Numbered from the stretch's first letter, positions 36,776 to 47,517 are shown. The stretch: DNA of 64,000 nucleotides from Pseudomonas putida (GCF_028682175.1 NZ_JANHKS010000012.1:1-64000), one strand, 5' to 3'. Program-made: numbers and translations. Notes: a model not told the origin generated them from the sequence alone.

Positions 36776-37261
36776 TCAAAGCGGGTGACGGGCGGCCCGC
36801 ATGACCGCGCGCAGGATTTCGATGTGGGTGCCGCAACGGCAGAGATTGGCCGAGAGTTCGTTGCGGATCTCGGCCTCGCTGGGATGCGGGTTGCGGTCGA
36901 GCAAGGCCTTGGCGGTCATGATCATGCCGTTCATGCAGTAGCCGCATTGCGCCGCCTGCTCGTCGATGAACGCCTGTTGCACCGGGTGGGGGCACTGGCG
37001 CGAACCGATGCCTTCAAGGGTGGTGATGTCCCGCCCTTCGGCGCCGGCCAGGGGAAACACGCAGGAACGCGCGGCCACCCCATCGACGATCACCGTGCAC
37101 GCGCCGCACTCCCCAAGGCCGCAGCCGTATTTGGGGCCGTTGAGCTGCAGGTCATTGCGCAGGATCAGCAGTAGCGGCGTGTCCGCCATCGCCGTGACCG
37201 TCGCGGTCTGGCCATTGACCCTCAACGCGACAGTCCTCTCCCCCGCCAGCGGCTCGCTCAT
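36776..37261 (-). CDS. nicA: Nicotinate dehydrogenase subunit A, two [2Fe-2S] clusters
   Basis: 161 residues of the xanthine-dehydrogenase small-subunit type. The plant-type cluster uses YGCGLGECGACTV and the downstream Cys of RSCVFP. The second cluster uses QCGYC and LCRCGTH. It relays electrons from the molybdenum centre of NicB. It is first in the nicAB operon, with a 30-bp palindrome 35 bases upstream of its start. Confidence 0.94.
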   Translation of the reverse strand: MSEPLAGERTVALRVNGQTATVTAMADTPLLLILRNDLQLNGPKYGCGLGECGACTVIVDGVAARSCVFPLAGAEGRDITTLEGIGSRQCPHPVQQAFIDEQAAQCGYCMNGMIMTAKALLDRNPHPSEAEIRNELSANLCRCGTHIEILRAVMRAARHPL

Positions 37262-37295
37262 ATCGCCTTCCCCATGTGTTACCGCCTGTCTCTGG

Positions 37296-37325
37296 CTTTT
37301 GATGAAGTGGTTACTTCATGAAAAG
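37296..37325. promoter_or_regulatory. 30-bp near-perfect palindrome upstream of nicAB, candidate NicS operator
   Basis: Arms CTTTTGATGAAGT and ACTTCATGAAAAG (12 of 13 positions complementary) around GGTT. It lies between the nicA start and the REPIN, where the nicAB promoter should be. Binding by NicS is inferred from position. Confidence 0.6.
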
Positions 37326-37374
37326 AGAGCAGGAAGCGTGCCAGTGGAGAACTGAATGCAAATCGACCGGGGAA

Positions 37375-37478
37375 CTGTAGGAGCGCGCTTGCCCGCGATG
37401 AGGGTGTGTCATTAAGAAAATTTTTACCTGACACACCGCCATCGTCCGAATGCGGCCCAGACCAAGCGCGCTCCTACA
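37375..37478. repeat. REPIN, family C, with altered right arm
   Basis: Left arm TGTAGGAGCGCGCTTGCCCG, core GGTGTGTCATT facing TGACACACCGC. The right arm has about 18 unrelated bases (TCCGAATGCGGCCCAGAC) in place of CGGG before CAAGCGCGCTCCTAC. Confidence 0.8.
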
Positions 37479-37529
37479 AAGCGGTTGGTGGGGTGTCAGG
37501 TGACAGATCGGGCACAGGCAGACCGCCCC

Positions 37530-37555
37530 CGCCGGCAAGCCGTGCTGCTACGGGG
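37530..37555. repeat. REP half-element, family A right arm
   Basis: GCCGGCAAGCCGTGCTGCTA-CGGGG without a left arm, just past the nicR stop. Confidence 0.75.
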
Positions 37556-37563
37556 CGTAGGCT

Positions 37564-38022
37564 TTATTCTTCGGGTTCGTCGATCAACTTGCGCAGCAGA
37601 AACAACACCGCCACCCGCTCGGCCGGATTGAGGCGGCTCAGGGTCAGTTCGCTGATCTGCGCCGCGCGGGGCACGGTTTCCTGTACCAGTTGCAGGCCGC
37701 TGTCGGTCAGGCTGCAGATGACTTTGCGCCGGTCCTGAGGGTCGGGATCGAGGCTGATCAAATCACGCGCCTTGAGCCGGTCGACGATCCCGCGAATGGT
37801 GGCCTGATCCACCGCAGTGGCCTTGACCAGTTCGGTCTGCGAGCTGGGGCCGTGATCGCGCAGTGCGCAGAGGGTGACGAACTGCACGGCGGTGAGCTGC
37901 GAATCGCCGACGTTCTGCTGGAAGATCGCCAGGTGCCGCTGATAAGCCTTGCGCAGCAGGTGGCCGACCTGCTCGGAGAAGGTATAGGACGCATTATTGT
38001 TGGAGGGGTTGTCAGTGGACAC
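37564..38022 (-). CDS. nicR: MarR-family repressor of nicotinate catabolism
   Basis: 152 residues from a GTG start (VSTDNPSNN); an ATG 13 codons earlier has no ribosome-binding site either, so the start is uncertain. Winged helix-turn-helix about 55-115 (QTELVKATAVDQATIRGIVD, wing DPQDRRKVICSLT). In P. putida NicR represses the nicC and nicX promoters and responds to 6-hydroxynicotinate. The position between nicA and nicX is the same. Two related sites at 39360-39383 and 39535-39557 are candidate targets. Confidence 0.88.
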   Translation of the reverse strand: MSTDNPSNNNASYTFSEQVGHLLRKAYQRHLAIFQQNVGDSQLTAVQFVTLCALRDHGPSSQTELVKATAVDQATIRGIVDRLKARDLISLDPDPQDRRKVICSLTDSGLQLVQETVPRAAQISELTLSRLNPAERVAVLFLLRKLIDEPEE

Positions 38023-38099
38023 GGGTGGCTCGTTCGGCGGCTTTAAACATGGGCGGTACATTAACGGTTGCGGGCTTGCAGGGGAACTGCACGCAACCT

Positions 38100-38188
38100 T
38101 GTAGGAGTGAGCTTGCTCGCGATGCGGTGGGTCATTTACACGGAAGGCGGCTGGACGAACGCCATCGCGAGCAAGCTCACTCCTACAG
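38100..38188. repeat. REPIN, family B
   Basis: Outer arms TGTAGGAGTGAGCTTGCTCG / CGAGCAAGCTCACTCCTACA. The interior keeps GCGGTGGGTCATT on the left but is degenerate on the right. Confidence 0.88.
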
Positions 38189-38219
38189 GTAAGCGTCCGT
38201 CAGGCGATGATCGAAATCA

Positions 38220-39272
38220 TCAGATAGCTTTTGAGGCCTCGGGCGCCACCACGTCCCCGCCCACCACCACCGCCGTATCATCCAGATAGATATCGCAATG
38301 ACGCAACGGGATATCCAGGTGGCATGGCGTCTTGCGGGTGCCGCCGACTTCGGTGTTCGGGCCGGTGGAGAACAGGAAGTTGCCGTAGAACGCCCGGGCG
38401 TCCATGCACATGCCGTCGTTCTTGTCGTGCAGGCCCATGGCCGTCCACTGGGCGCGGGGCTGCAATCCCCAGCCGATGTGGGAAATGCCGTACACCTCAG
38501 GATCATTGAAATACTTCATGTAGTCGCGCAGGTACTCGGCCTCGAAGCCCCCGTGGATGCCGGTGATGAAACCCTTTTCGATGTCCAGGGTGATGCGCTC
38601 GCGGGAGTAGTTCTTGAATGGCAGCACGATGTCGCCGACGTCGATCACCAGCGTGCCCTCGGCGGTTTCCTCGTTCGGCCAGGAGAACAGAAAGCCGCTG
38701 GGCCAGTGATCCCAACGCCCGGGCTCGTCGGCGAAACCGTACTCGGTGACTGACGGATATTGCCCAAGCTGCGCGCGGAAATCGCTGCCCGCCCGTGACT
38801 TCACATGGATCGAACGCGCCGACTTCAACACCTGCTCGGCCGCCAGCACCCGCTCCTTGTCGGCCACCGTCGGCAGCATGCGCGCCAGCACTTCAGGGGG
38901 TTCGACCGCCAGCAGGATCCGCGTGCCGGTCTTGAGGATCTGTTCCTGCTCGGGCGAGTGCAGCAGCATCATGGTGTCGACGATCAGGTCCGCCGCTTCC
39001 AGCGCCCGTTGCGCGGCGAGATTGCCAGTCAGCGCGGTGTCGCCGCAGTAGGCGGTCATGTCATTGCCCATGGCCTTGGGATGGTTGAACGACGGCAGTT
39101 CCACCGCGTACACCTTGGCCCCCAGGCGCTGCGCCGCCTCCATCGCCGCGCGCACGGTGCGCGCATCGGAGTAGTGGCTCTTGAGCACCGCCACGCTTTG
39201 GGTCGCGTCCACTTTCGACAGCGTCAGCACGTGCTCGAACATCTGGGTCAATTCGCAATCGCTTACCGGCAT
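38220..39272 (-). CDS. nicX: 2,5-dihydroxypyridine 5,6-dioxygenase
   Basis: 350 residues. It opens 2,5-dihydroxypyridine to N-formylmaleamate. The Fe(II) ligands known for P. putida NicX fall at the same numbers here: His265 (SHIGWG), His318 and Asp320 (PCHLDIPL). It is divergent from nicC across a 356-base promoter region and runs toward nicR. Confidence 0.95.
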   Translation of the reverse strand: MPVSDCELTQMFEHVLTLSKVDATQSVAVLKSHYSDARTVRAAMEAAQRLGAKVYAVELPSFNHPKAMGNDMTAYCGDTALTGNLAAQRALEAADLIVDTMMLLHSPEQEQILKTGTRILLAVEPPEVLARMLPTVADKERVLAAEQVLKSARSIHVKSRAGSDFRAQLGQYPSVTEYGFADEPGRWDHWPSGFLFSWPNEETAEGTLVIDVGDIVLPFKNYSRERITLDIEKGFITGIHGGFEAEYLRDYMKYFNDPEVYGISHIGWGLQPRAQWTAMGLHDKNDGMCMDARAFYGNFLFSTGPNTEVGGTRKTPCHLDIPLRHCDIYLDDTAVVVGGDVVAPEASKAI

Positions 39273-39359
39273 TTCTTTTCTCCTGGCGTTTGAGGCGGGG
39301 CATCAGGCATCTCGCCAGACGCACCATCGAAAGGCATCGCGCTTCAGATTAGTGCAATT

Positions 39360-39383
39360 TTTAAAGCGTACACACTTATTAAA
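39360..39383. promoter_or_regulatory. Candidate NicR operator near the nicX promoter
   Basis: TTTAAAGCGTACACACTTAT-TAAA is an imperfect dyad (TTTAA...AG-N8-CTT...TTAAA). Its core AGCGTACACACTT recurs as AGCGTATACACTT at 39540-39552 on the nicC side, 88 bases upstream of the nicX start. Confidence 0.5.
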
Positions 39384-39534
39384 TACGATCAGACATCAAA
39401 TTCAGATCGGCTGCAATACCCAAGCCAGTTTGTTACCCATACACACAATCCCAATAATTAAAGGGTTACCGTGGGTGACATACCCATTTACGACGTCGCA
39501 CAGTTATTTTTCAAAAAGCAGTTCACTTTTAAAT

Positions 39535-39557
39535 TTTTCAGCGTATACACTTTAAAA
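39535..39557. promoter_or_regulatory. Candidate NicR operator near the nicC promoter
   Basis: The core AGCGTATACACTT (39540-39552) with flanking TTTTC and TAAAA matches the site at 39360-39383 in 12 of 13 core bases. It lies 76 bases before nicC. The rest of the 39273-39628 gap is AT-rich promoter sequence with no gene. Confidence 0.5.
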
Positions 39558-39571
39558 ACGCGAATGAGTGA

Positions 39572-41592
<2,021 letters not shown>

Positions 41593-41607
41593 CTCCGCAC
41601 GCAATCC

Positions 41608-41700
41608 CTGTAGGAGTGAGCTTGCTCGCGATTGCGGTCCGTCAGTGAAGACTTTTTCGATTGTCACACCGCATTCGCGAGCAAGCTCACTCCTACAGGG
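41608..41700. repeat. REPIN, family B, in the slot where nicE is expected
   Basis: Outer arms CTGTAGGAGTGAGCTTGCTC / GAGCAAGCTCACTCCTACAG. Interior GCGGTCCGTCAGTGA facing TCACACCGC. It fills most of the 169-base nicD-nicF gap. Confidence 0.9.
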
Positions 41701-41761
41701 CACACGACCGACGTGCCATCGGAGTTCCGCTTCCGAGCCGGTTTTTCCAAAGGAGAACGCA

Positions 41762-42394
41762 ATGACTGAACACCAAAGCGCCGACGCCAATTACCAGGGC
41801 GTCTGGGGCAATCGCATCGGCTTCGGCAAGAAACCTGCCCTCCTGATGATCGACTTCATGCAAGGCTACACCCAGCCAGGTGCGCCGCTGTTCGCACCCG
41901 GGGTGGTCAGTGCAGTGGCCGAAAGCGTCGCACTGCTGGCCTCGGCCCGCGCGCGGGGCATCCCGGTGGTGCACACCAACATCCGCTACCACGCCGGGCA
42001 TTTCGCCGACGGCGGCATCTGGGTGAAAAAGGCGCCGGTCATGAAGGACATGGTCGAGGGCAATCCGCTGGCAGCGTTCTGTGAGGAAGTGTTGCCGCTG
42101 CCTGAAGAGGTGGTCATCAGCAAACAGTACGCCAGCTCGTTCTTCGGCACCTCGTTGGCATCGATGCTGCACGCCCAGGGCATCGACACCGTGGTGCTGG
42201 CCGGATGCTCCACCAGCGGCTGCATCCGCGCCACCGCCGTGGATGCCGTGCAGTATGGCTTTCGGACCATCGTGGTGCGCGAATGCGTCGGCGACCGCCA
42301 CCCCGATCCCCATGAAGCCAACCTGTTCGACATCGACAGCAAGTACGGCGACGTAGTGAGCAAGCAGGAGGCAATAAAGCAATTCGAAACATGA
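41762..42394 (+). CDS. nicF: Maleamate amidohydrolase
   Basis: 210 residues from the ATG with AAAGGAG upstream. Isochorismatase-fold amidase that hydrolyses maleamate to maleate and ammonia. Asp31 (LMIDFMQGY), Lys (VVISKQYAS) and the nucleophilic Cys (AGCSTSGCIRATA) are intact, unlike the paralogous fold at 14161-14784. The product maleate would go to NicE, which is not encoded here. Confidence 0.93.
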   Translation: MTEHQSADANYQGVWGNRIGFGKKPALLMIDFMQGYTQPGAPLFAPGVVSAVAESVALLASARARGIPVVHTNIRYHAGHFADGGIWVKKAPVMKDMVEGNPLAAFCEEVLPLPEEVVISKQYASSFFGTSLASMLHAQGIDTVVLAGCSTSGCIRATAVDAVQYGFRTIVVRECVGDRHPDPHEANLFDIDSKYGDVVSKQEAIKQFET

Positions 42395-42642
42395 ACACCG
42401 TCGCGTCGCTTTTTAGAACCAGGCCACAGAGCACTGGTCGCGCAGGATGAATGCGCACACAACTGGACGCCCGACAACGCCCAGTCTTCTGACACTGCCT
42501 TTGGAAGCCGCCATCCGGTGCTTGCCAAAGTACTGGATGTGCGGCAAACAAAAACCACGACAGGCCGTTTGAGATCGTCGAAAACGCAGGCACTATCCGC
42601 CGCGTCGGCACTCACCGGCCGAAGAACCGCCAGGAGACACCC

Positions 42643-43956
42643 ATGCCCTCTGCGAATGTAGAAACCGCCGCGTCAGATGCCGCGGACCCGATCAAAGCGC
42701 TGTACCACAAGATCACCTGGAAGCTTATTCCGTTCCTGTGTTTCTGCTACCTGGCTGCCTACCTGGACCGCATCAACATCGGCTTCGCCAAGCTGCAGAT
42801 GCTCGACCAGCTGCACTTCAGCGAAACCGCGTTCGGCCTGGGCGCCGGGCTGTTTTTCGTTGGTTACATCCTGTTTGAAGTGCCCAGCAACCTGGTGCTG
42901 GAGAAGGTCGGCGCGAAGATCTGGATCGCCCGGATCATGATTACCTGGGGCGCGCTGTCGGTCTGCACCCTGTTCGTCACCACGCCGATGCAGTTCTATG
43001 TCCTCCGCTTCTTTCTGGGTGCGGCCGAAGCCGGTTTTCTGCCGGGCGTGCTGTTCTACCTGACCACCTGGTTCCCGACCTACCGCCGCGGGCGCATCAT
43101 CGCGCTGTTCATGATCGGCCTGCCGCTGTCCAGCGTGATTGGCGGGCCGCTGTCGGGCTGGATCATGGGGCATTTCGACCAGGCGGCCGGGCTGCGCGGC
43201 TGGCAGTGGCTGTTCCTGATCGAAGGCATTCCAAGCGTGTTGCTGGGCGTGCTGACATTCTGGGCCCTGCCGAACAACCCCAGGGAAGCCAAGTGGCTGA
43301 ACGCCAGCGAACAGACCCTGCTTGAAGGCGAGCTGCGCCTGGACGATGCCGAGGGCAAGGACAGCAAGCACAGCTTCCGGGACGGGTTCTTCAACCTGAA
43401 AGTGTGGATGCTCGGCGGCATCGACTTTTCGATCCTGCTCAGCGCCTACGCCATGGGCTTCTGGATGCCGACCTTCATCAAGAACGCTGGCGTGACCGAC
43501 ACCTTCCACATCGGCGTGCTGACCGCCTTGCCCAGTGTCGCCGCACTGATCGGCATGCTGATGATCGGCGCCAGCTCGGACCGTCGTCGCGAACGCCGTT
43601 GGCACATCATCGTGCCGTTCTGGATCGGTGCCGTGGCCATGGCCGCAAGCCCTTTCTTCACCCATAACGTGGTGGCGACCGTAGCGCTGTTCGCCGTGGC
43701 CTCGGCGGCGATCATCGGCGCGGTGCCGGTGTTCTTCAGCCTGCCCGCCACCTTCCTCAAGGGCCGCGCGGCAGCCACCGGCTTTGCCCTGGCCTGTTCG
43801 CTGGCCAACATCGCGGGGTTGGTGAGCAACTCGATGATGGGGATCGCGATTGACGTGACGGGCAGCAGCGCGGGCGCGCTGTGGTTCTTCGCCGGTTGCC
43901 TGGTGCTCAGCAGCCTGTTGGTGGTGGCGTTGCCGGCGAAGCTGGTGAATCGTTGA
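42643..43956 (+). CDS. nicT: MFS transporter for nicotinate or pathway intermediate
   Basis: 437 residues, about 12 membrane helices, anion:cation symporter type (AYLDRINIGFAKLQM, LFFVGYILFEVPSNL, RFFLGAAEAGFLPGVLFY). Position after nicF and family match P. putida NicT. The 248-base gap before it has no gene; its own promoter or read-through is possible. The porin gene nicP that follows nicT in P. putida is absent. Confidence 0.88.
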   Translation: MPSANVETAASDAADPIKALYHKITWKLIPFLCFCYLAAYLDRINIGFAKLQMLDQLHFSETAFGLGAGLFFVGYILFEVPSNLVLEKVGAKIWIARIMITWGALSVCTLFVTTPMQFYVLRFFLGAAEAGFLPGVLFYLTTWFPTYRRGRIIALFMIGLPLSSVIGGPLSGWIMGHFDQAAGLRGWQWLFLIEGIPSVLLGVLTFWALPNNPREAKWLNASEQTLLEGELRLDDAEGKDSKHSFRDGFFNLKVWMLGGIDFSILLSAYAMGFWMPTFIKNAGVTDTFHIGVLTALPSVAALIGMLMIGASSDRRRERRWHIIVPFWIGAVAMAASPFFTHNVVATVALFAVASAAIIGAVPVFFSLPATFLKGRAAATGFALACSLANIAGLVSNSMMGIAIDVTGSSAGALWFFAGCLVLSSLLVVALPAKLVNR

Positions 43957-43973
43957 ACCCTTCCCCGTAGCAG

Positions 43974-44058
43974 CGCGGCTTGCCGGCGGGAGCGGTGCAT
44001 CTGTGACCAATCAGTCGTCTGGCACACCGCTCCCGCCGGCAAGCCGCGCTGCTACGGG
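43974..44058. repeat. REPIN, family A (GCGCGG arm variant)
   Basis: Outer arms CCCGTAGCAGCGCGGCTTGC / GCAAGCCGCGCTGCTACGGG; core CGGTGCATCTGTGA facing TGGCACACCGC. It lies between convergent nicT and the aldo/keto reductase gene. Confidence 0.9.
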
Positions 44059-44073
44059 AGGAACACTTCAGGC

Positions 44074-45015
44074 TCAGGCCACCAACGCAATCAACTGATG
44101 CCGCTGCGCATCGGTCAACAACGGCCCTGTCGCCGCCCCTGCATTTTCCTTCATGTATTTCGGATTTCCCGTTCCCGGAATGGCGCAGGTCACGGCCGGG
44201 TGGGAGATCAGGAACTTGAGCGCCAGTTGCGCCCAGCTTCTGGCCTGGACCTCCCCGGCCCAGCCCGGCAGCGGTTTGTCGCGCAGGCGGCCAAGCAGAC
44301 CACCGCCGCCAAACGGACGGTTGCAGATCACCGCCACCCCGCGCTCGCGACACAGCGGCAGCAATCGAGACTCCACGGCGCGATCATCCAGCGCGTAGTT
44401 GATCTGCAGGAAATCCACAGGCTCGGCCTTGAGCACCGCCTCCACTTCGTCATAGGCAGACGAGGTGTAATGGGTGATGCCGATGTAGCGAATGCGCCCC
44501 TGCTCCTTCCATTGGCGCAGGGTCGGCAGGTGGGTTTTCCAGTCCAGCAGGTTGTGGATCTGCATCAGGTCGATGCGGTCGGTCTGCAATAGTCTGAATG
44601 AATCCTCCATCTGCGCGATGCCGGCCTCGCGGCCACGGGTCCAGACTTTGGTGGCCAGAAACGCAGGCGAGCGCGGCTGATGAATCGACAGCAGCTCACC
44701 GGTGGTCTGCTCGGCGCGACCGTACATGGGCGAGCTGTCGATGACCGTGCCGCCCGCATGAAACAGTTCGCTTAGCACCTGGGGCAGCAGTTTGTATTCG
44801 TCGCTGCCTGGGGTGACATCGAAGCCGCGATAGGTGCCCACGCCGATCATCGGCAAGGCCTCGCCACTGGAAGGAATATTGCGGGTCAGCATCTTCGAAT
44901 CTCCTTGTGAATCGGGCGTGACACCTGCCGCTGCAGAATCGAATACCAGCGCCGCCGACACCCCGGCGGCCAGGGTGACAAAGCGTCTACGGGTCAACAG
45001 CGTAGCGTCCTTCAT
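44074..45015 (-). CDS. Aldo/keto reductase with Tat-type signal peptide
   Basis: 313 residues. The N-terminus TRRRFVTLAAGVSAALVF is a twin-arginine-type signal, so export to the periplasm as a folded protein is likely. The reductase barrel has VIDSSPMYGRAEQ (Asp and Tyr of the tetrad), ATKVW (Lys) and LMQIHNL (His). The C-terminus carries AIPGTGNPKYMKEN for cofactor binding. Its ATG overlaps the stop of the upstream transporter (ATGA), with AAAGGAG before it. Confidence 0.85.
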   Translation of the reverse strand: MKDATLLTRRRFVTLAAGVSAALVFDSAAAGVTPDSQGDSKMLTRNIPSSGEALPMIGVGTYRGFDVTPGSDEYKLLPQVLSELFHAGGTVIDSSPMYGRAEQTTGELLSIHQPRSPAFLATKVWTRGREAGIAQMEDSFRLLQTDRIDLMQIHNLLDWKTHLPTLRQWKEQGRIRYIGITHYTSSAYDEVEAVLKAEPVDFLQINYALDDRAVESRLLPLCRERGVAVICNRPFGGGGLLGRLRDKPLPGWAGEVQARSWAQLALKFLISHPAVTCAIPGTGNPKYMKENAGAATGPLLTDAQRHQLIALVA

Positions 45016-46316
45016 GGATGGCTCCTTTCGGCGTCACGTTTCCGGTCTTCCTGGCGTTCGGCCATCCACGCCGCCAACCAGCTCCAGAGCCCGGCAAACG
45101 GCACGATGAGCAGCGCCAGCAGGCCAAACCCGGCTCCCAGGGAGGTCAACCCCACCGACAACCAGCCACTGGTCGCATCGCCACCACGATAGACCAGGGT
45201 TTCGATAACGTTCTTGGATTTGTATTTCTCTTCGCGACTGACCACCGTCCACAGCACCTCACGCCCCGGCCGCACGATGGCGAATTCCACCGCCCGGCGC
45301 AGCCCCTGGGCCAGCGCCACACTGGCAGGCACCGGCGCCAGCGCCATGGCGGCAAAGGCGATCAGCGTCGCCATCGGCATGGCAGCCAGGGCGCCACTGA
45401 CGCCGATCAACCGGATCAGCGGCGCAGTCAGCAGGAGCTGGAAGATCAGGGTCAGGGCGGAAACGGTCAGGTCCACATAGGCGAAAAACTGAGTGCGGGT
45501 GGCCACGCTGGAGAAACTCTCGGCAACGATGCGGCCTTGCTCGAAATACAGCAGCGTCGCGGCGCTGGTGTGCAGCAGCATGAACAGGACCATGCCCTGC
45601 AAATAGCGGGATTTCAGAATCAGCGTCACCCCGGCCAGCACACCGCCGCCCATGCTGCGGCCCTCCTCGCCAAAGCGCTGATACGCGCCGACCTCGGATT
45701 CAGTCAGGTTGCGTGGCCGGGTCCGGCTCAACAAGGCGCGATAACAGCGCACGGCAACTTCCAGCAACACAGCGGCGGCAATCGTCAGCGCCACCGGCCC
45801 CAATCGGGTGGCCATGGTCGCGGCCAGCAAAGGCCCGATGAAGGTTCCCAGGGTGCCACCGGCAGCGATGAAACCGAACAGCCTGCGCCCCTGCTCATTG
45901 GAAAATCGATCGACCAGCACACTCCAGAACACCGTGACGATGAACAGGTTGTAGACGCTGATCCACACGAAAAACACCCGCCCCACCAGCACCGGCGCAT
46001 CGTGGCGCGCAATCAGCACGCCGAAGGCCAGCATCGACAGCGCCACCAGCCGGTACACCAGCGGCACGAAGCGGATCGCCGGCAATCTGGCAACCAGCGC
46101 GCCATACAGCGGCACGGCAACGAGCATTACCACGAAGGTTGCGGTGAACAGCCATTGCAACTTGTCGGCCCCGCCCTCCAGGCCCAGCGCATCACGCAGC
46201 GGCCGCACCAGGTAATAGCTGGCCAGCACACAGAAATGAAAGACGAAACCCAACAACAGGGCTGCCCGCTCATGGGACTGGACCCGAAGGCTCTTGAGGG
46301 GCGAGAAGCTGGTCAT
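45012..46316 (-). CDS. MFS-like transporter resembling nucleotide exchangers (NTT/Npt group)
   Basis: 434 residues from MTSFSPLKS; the in-frame extension to 46460 is unlikely. About 12 helices, with LASYYLVRPLRDALG near the first helix and RPGREVLWTVVSREEKYKSKN in a late loop, both typical of the Npt1/Npt2 and ADP/ATP-carrier-like group. Free-living bacteria carry members of unknown substrate. Tight overlap with the Tat-exported reductase suggests a shared function. Confidence 0.75.
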   Translation of the reverse strand: MTSFSPLKSLRVQSHERAALLLGFVFHFCVLASYYLVRPLRDALGLEGGADKLQWLFTATFVVMLVAVPLYGALVARLPAIRFVPLVYRLVALSMLAFGVLIARHDAPVLVGRVFFVWISVYNLFIVTVFWSVLVDRFSNEQGRRLFGFIAAGGTLGTFIGPLLAATMATRLGPVALTIAAAVLLEVAVRCYRALLSRTRPRNLTESEVGAYQRFGEEGRSMGGGVLAGVTLILKSRYLQGMVLFMLLHTSAATLLYFEQGRIVAESFSSVATRTQFFAYVDLTVSALTLIFQLLLTAPLIRLIGVSGALAAMPMATLIAFAAMALAPVPASVALAQGLRRAVEFAIVRPGREVLWTVVSREEKYKSKNVIETLVYRGGDATSGWLSVGLTSLGAGFGLLALLIVPFAGLWSWLAAWMAERQEDRKRDAERSHP

Positions 46317-46504
46317 GTCAGCGAGGCATCGACACGCAAGCGTCTGGGACAAGCCATTGCGATTCTCCTGAGCGACTGTTGATTGATCGACCGCCACTGC
46401 GCGTGGTCGGTTCAACGACCATTTCGTCCGCCCGGGCAAGTTGCCGGGAACACCGCGCATTCCCCGTGCGTCACAACTTAAGCACTGACCATGGAGGCAA
46501 CGAA

Positions 46505-46840
46505 ATGAAAACCGTGATCACCCTGCAAGAACTCGCCGAAGCGGACCTGCGGCCATACAAGGAAGTCTGGCTGACTTCGGCGCAAGCGCTGGCTGAAAGT
46601 GGCCATAACGAAGACGAACTGTGCCTGTGGCGTTCCGACCAGGCCTTTACCCACGACATGATGAGCGAAGGCACCCATGACCAGAACCTGTCCGGGGTGT
46701 GGCTGGTGGTCGACGACATCGACGACCCGGACCAGGTCATCGACATCGAAAACGACGTGCGCCAGCGCTTGCAGGCGCTGGGGCTCAAAGGGGAGTTTTA
46801 TCCTGCGCAGACGGGAGGGCGATTTACGTCGATGGGGTGA
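46505..46840 (+). CDS. Small hypothetical protein
   Basis: 111 residues with GGAGG at 8 bases from the ATG. Acidic, cytosolic, with a central WLVVDDIDDPDQVIDIENDV stretch. No domain recognised. It is divergent from the MFS gene and lies ahead of the TetR gene on the same strand. Confidence 0.6.
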   Translation: MKTVITLQELAEADLRPYKEVWLTSAQALAESGHNEDELCLWRSDQAFTHDMMSEGTHDQNLSGVWLVVDDIDDPDQVIDIENDVRQRLQALGLKGEFYPAQTGGRFTSMG

Positions 46841-46894
46841 TGCAGCAGCGTTTATCAACGCCGCACTTGCTTGTGGCTATCGATACGGCGTATA

Positions 46895-46916
46895 AATGAG
46901 CAACTACTCACTCATT
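46895..46916. promoter_or_regulatory. TetR operator upstream of the tetR gene
   Basis: AATGAG-N10-CTCATT with TACT in the spacer, ending 13 bases before the TetR start. It matches the site at 47518-47539 in length and arms. Confidence 0.65.
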
Positions 46917-46929
46917 ACGCGATTTTCCC

Positions 46930-47502
46930 ATGGCCCGCCCCAAGAGCGAAGACAAGCGCAACGCCCTGATCGACTCTGCTCTGCGAGTGTTCGCCGAGCA
47001 GGGGCTGGGCGCGCCGACGTCCAGAATCGCCAAGGGCGCGGGCGTGGCCGAGGGGACGCTGTTCAATTATTTTGAAACCAAGGACGACCTGCTCAACCAG
47101 GTCTACCTGGAACTCAAGGCCCAGCTGCGAGACGCGATGCTCCCCGGTTACCCGCGGGACAAAGACGTCAGGTCGCGCCTGCACCATGCCTGGCACACCT
47201 ATGTCGGCTGGGGCGCGGCAAATCCTGAGAAGCGCAAGTCCATGGCACTGCTGATGATGTCCGATCGGATTACCGACGCCACCCGCGTCGCTGGCAGCGA
47301 GGCCTTCAACGACATCAGCGCCCTGCTGAACGAAGGCTCGGCCTGCAGTACCTTGCGCGACCAGACCCCTGCTTTCGCCGCAGCGATCATGCGCTCCCTG
47401 GCCGACACCACCATGGATTTCATGAGCAACGAACCTGAACTCGCCGAGCGCTACTGCGAAGCGGGCTTTGAGGCGTACTGGAATGCAATCGCAAGGGACT
47501 GA
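46930..47502 (+). CDS. TetR-family regulator of the adjacent SDR
   Basis: 190 residues. N-terminal helix-turn-helix (GAPTSRIAKGAGVAEGTLFN then YFETKDDLL) and helical ligand domain. There is no obvious ribosome-binding site: the operator ends 13 bases before the ATG, so the transcript may be leaderless or very short-leadered. The matching operator before the SDR gene shows that the regulator controls both. Confidence 0.85.
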   Translation: MARPKSEDKRNALIDSALRVFAEQGLGAPTSRIAKGAGVAEGTLFNYFETKDDLLNQVYLELKAQLRDAMLPGYPRDKDVRSRLHHAWHTYVGWGAANPEKRKSMALLMMSDRITDATRVAGSEAFNDISALLNEGSACSTLRDQTPAFAAAIMRSLADTTMDFMSNEPELAERYCEAGFEAYWNAIARD

Positions 47503-47517
47503 TTTTTTTACCAAATA

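Noticed and set aside
42395..42642. Possible nicE remnant between nicF and nicT
   Set aside because: No frame in this stretch resembles a maleate isomerase; in P. putida nicE lies between nicD and nicF, not here.
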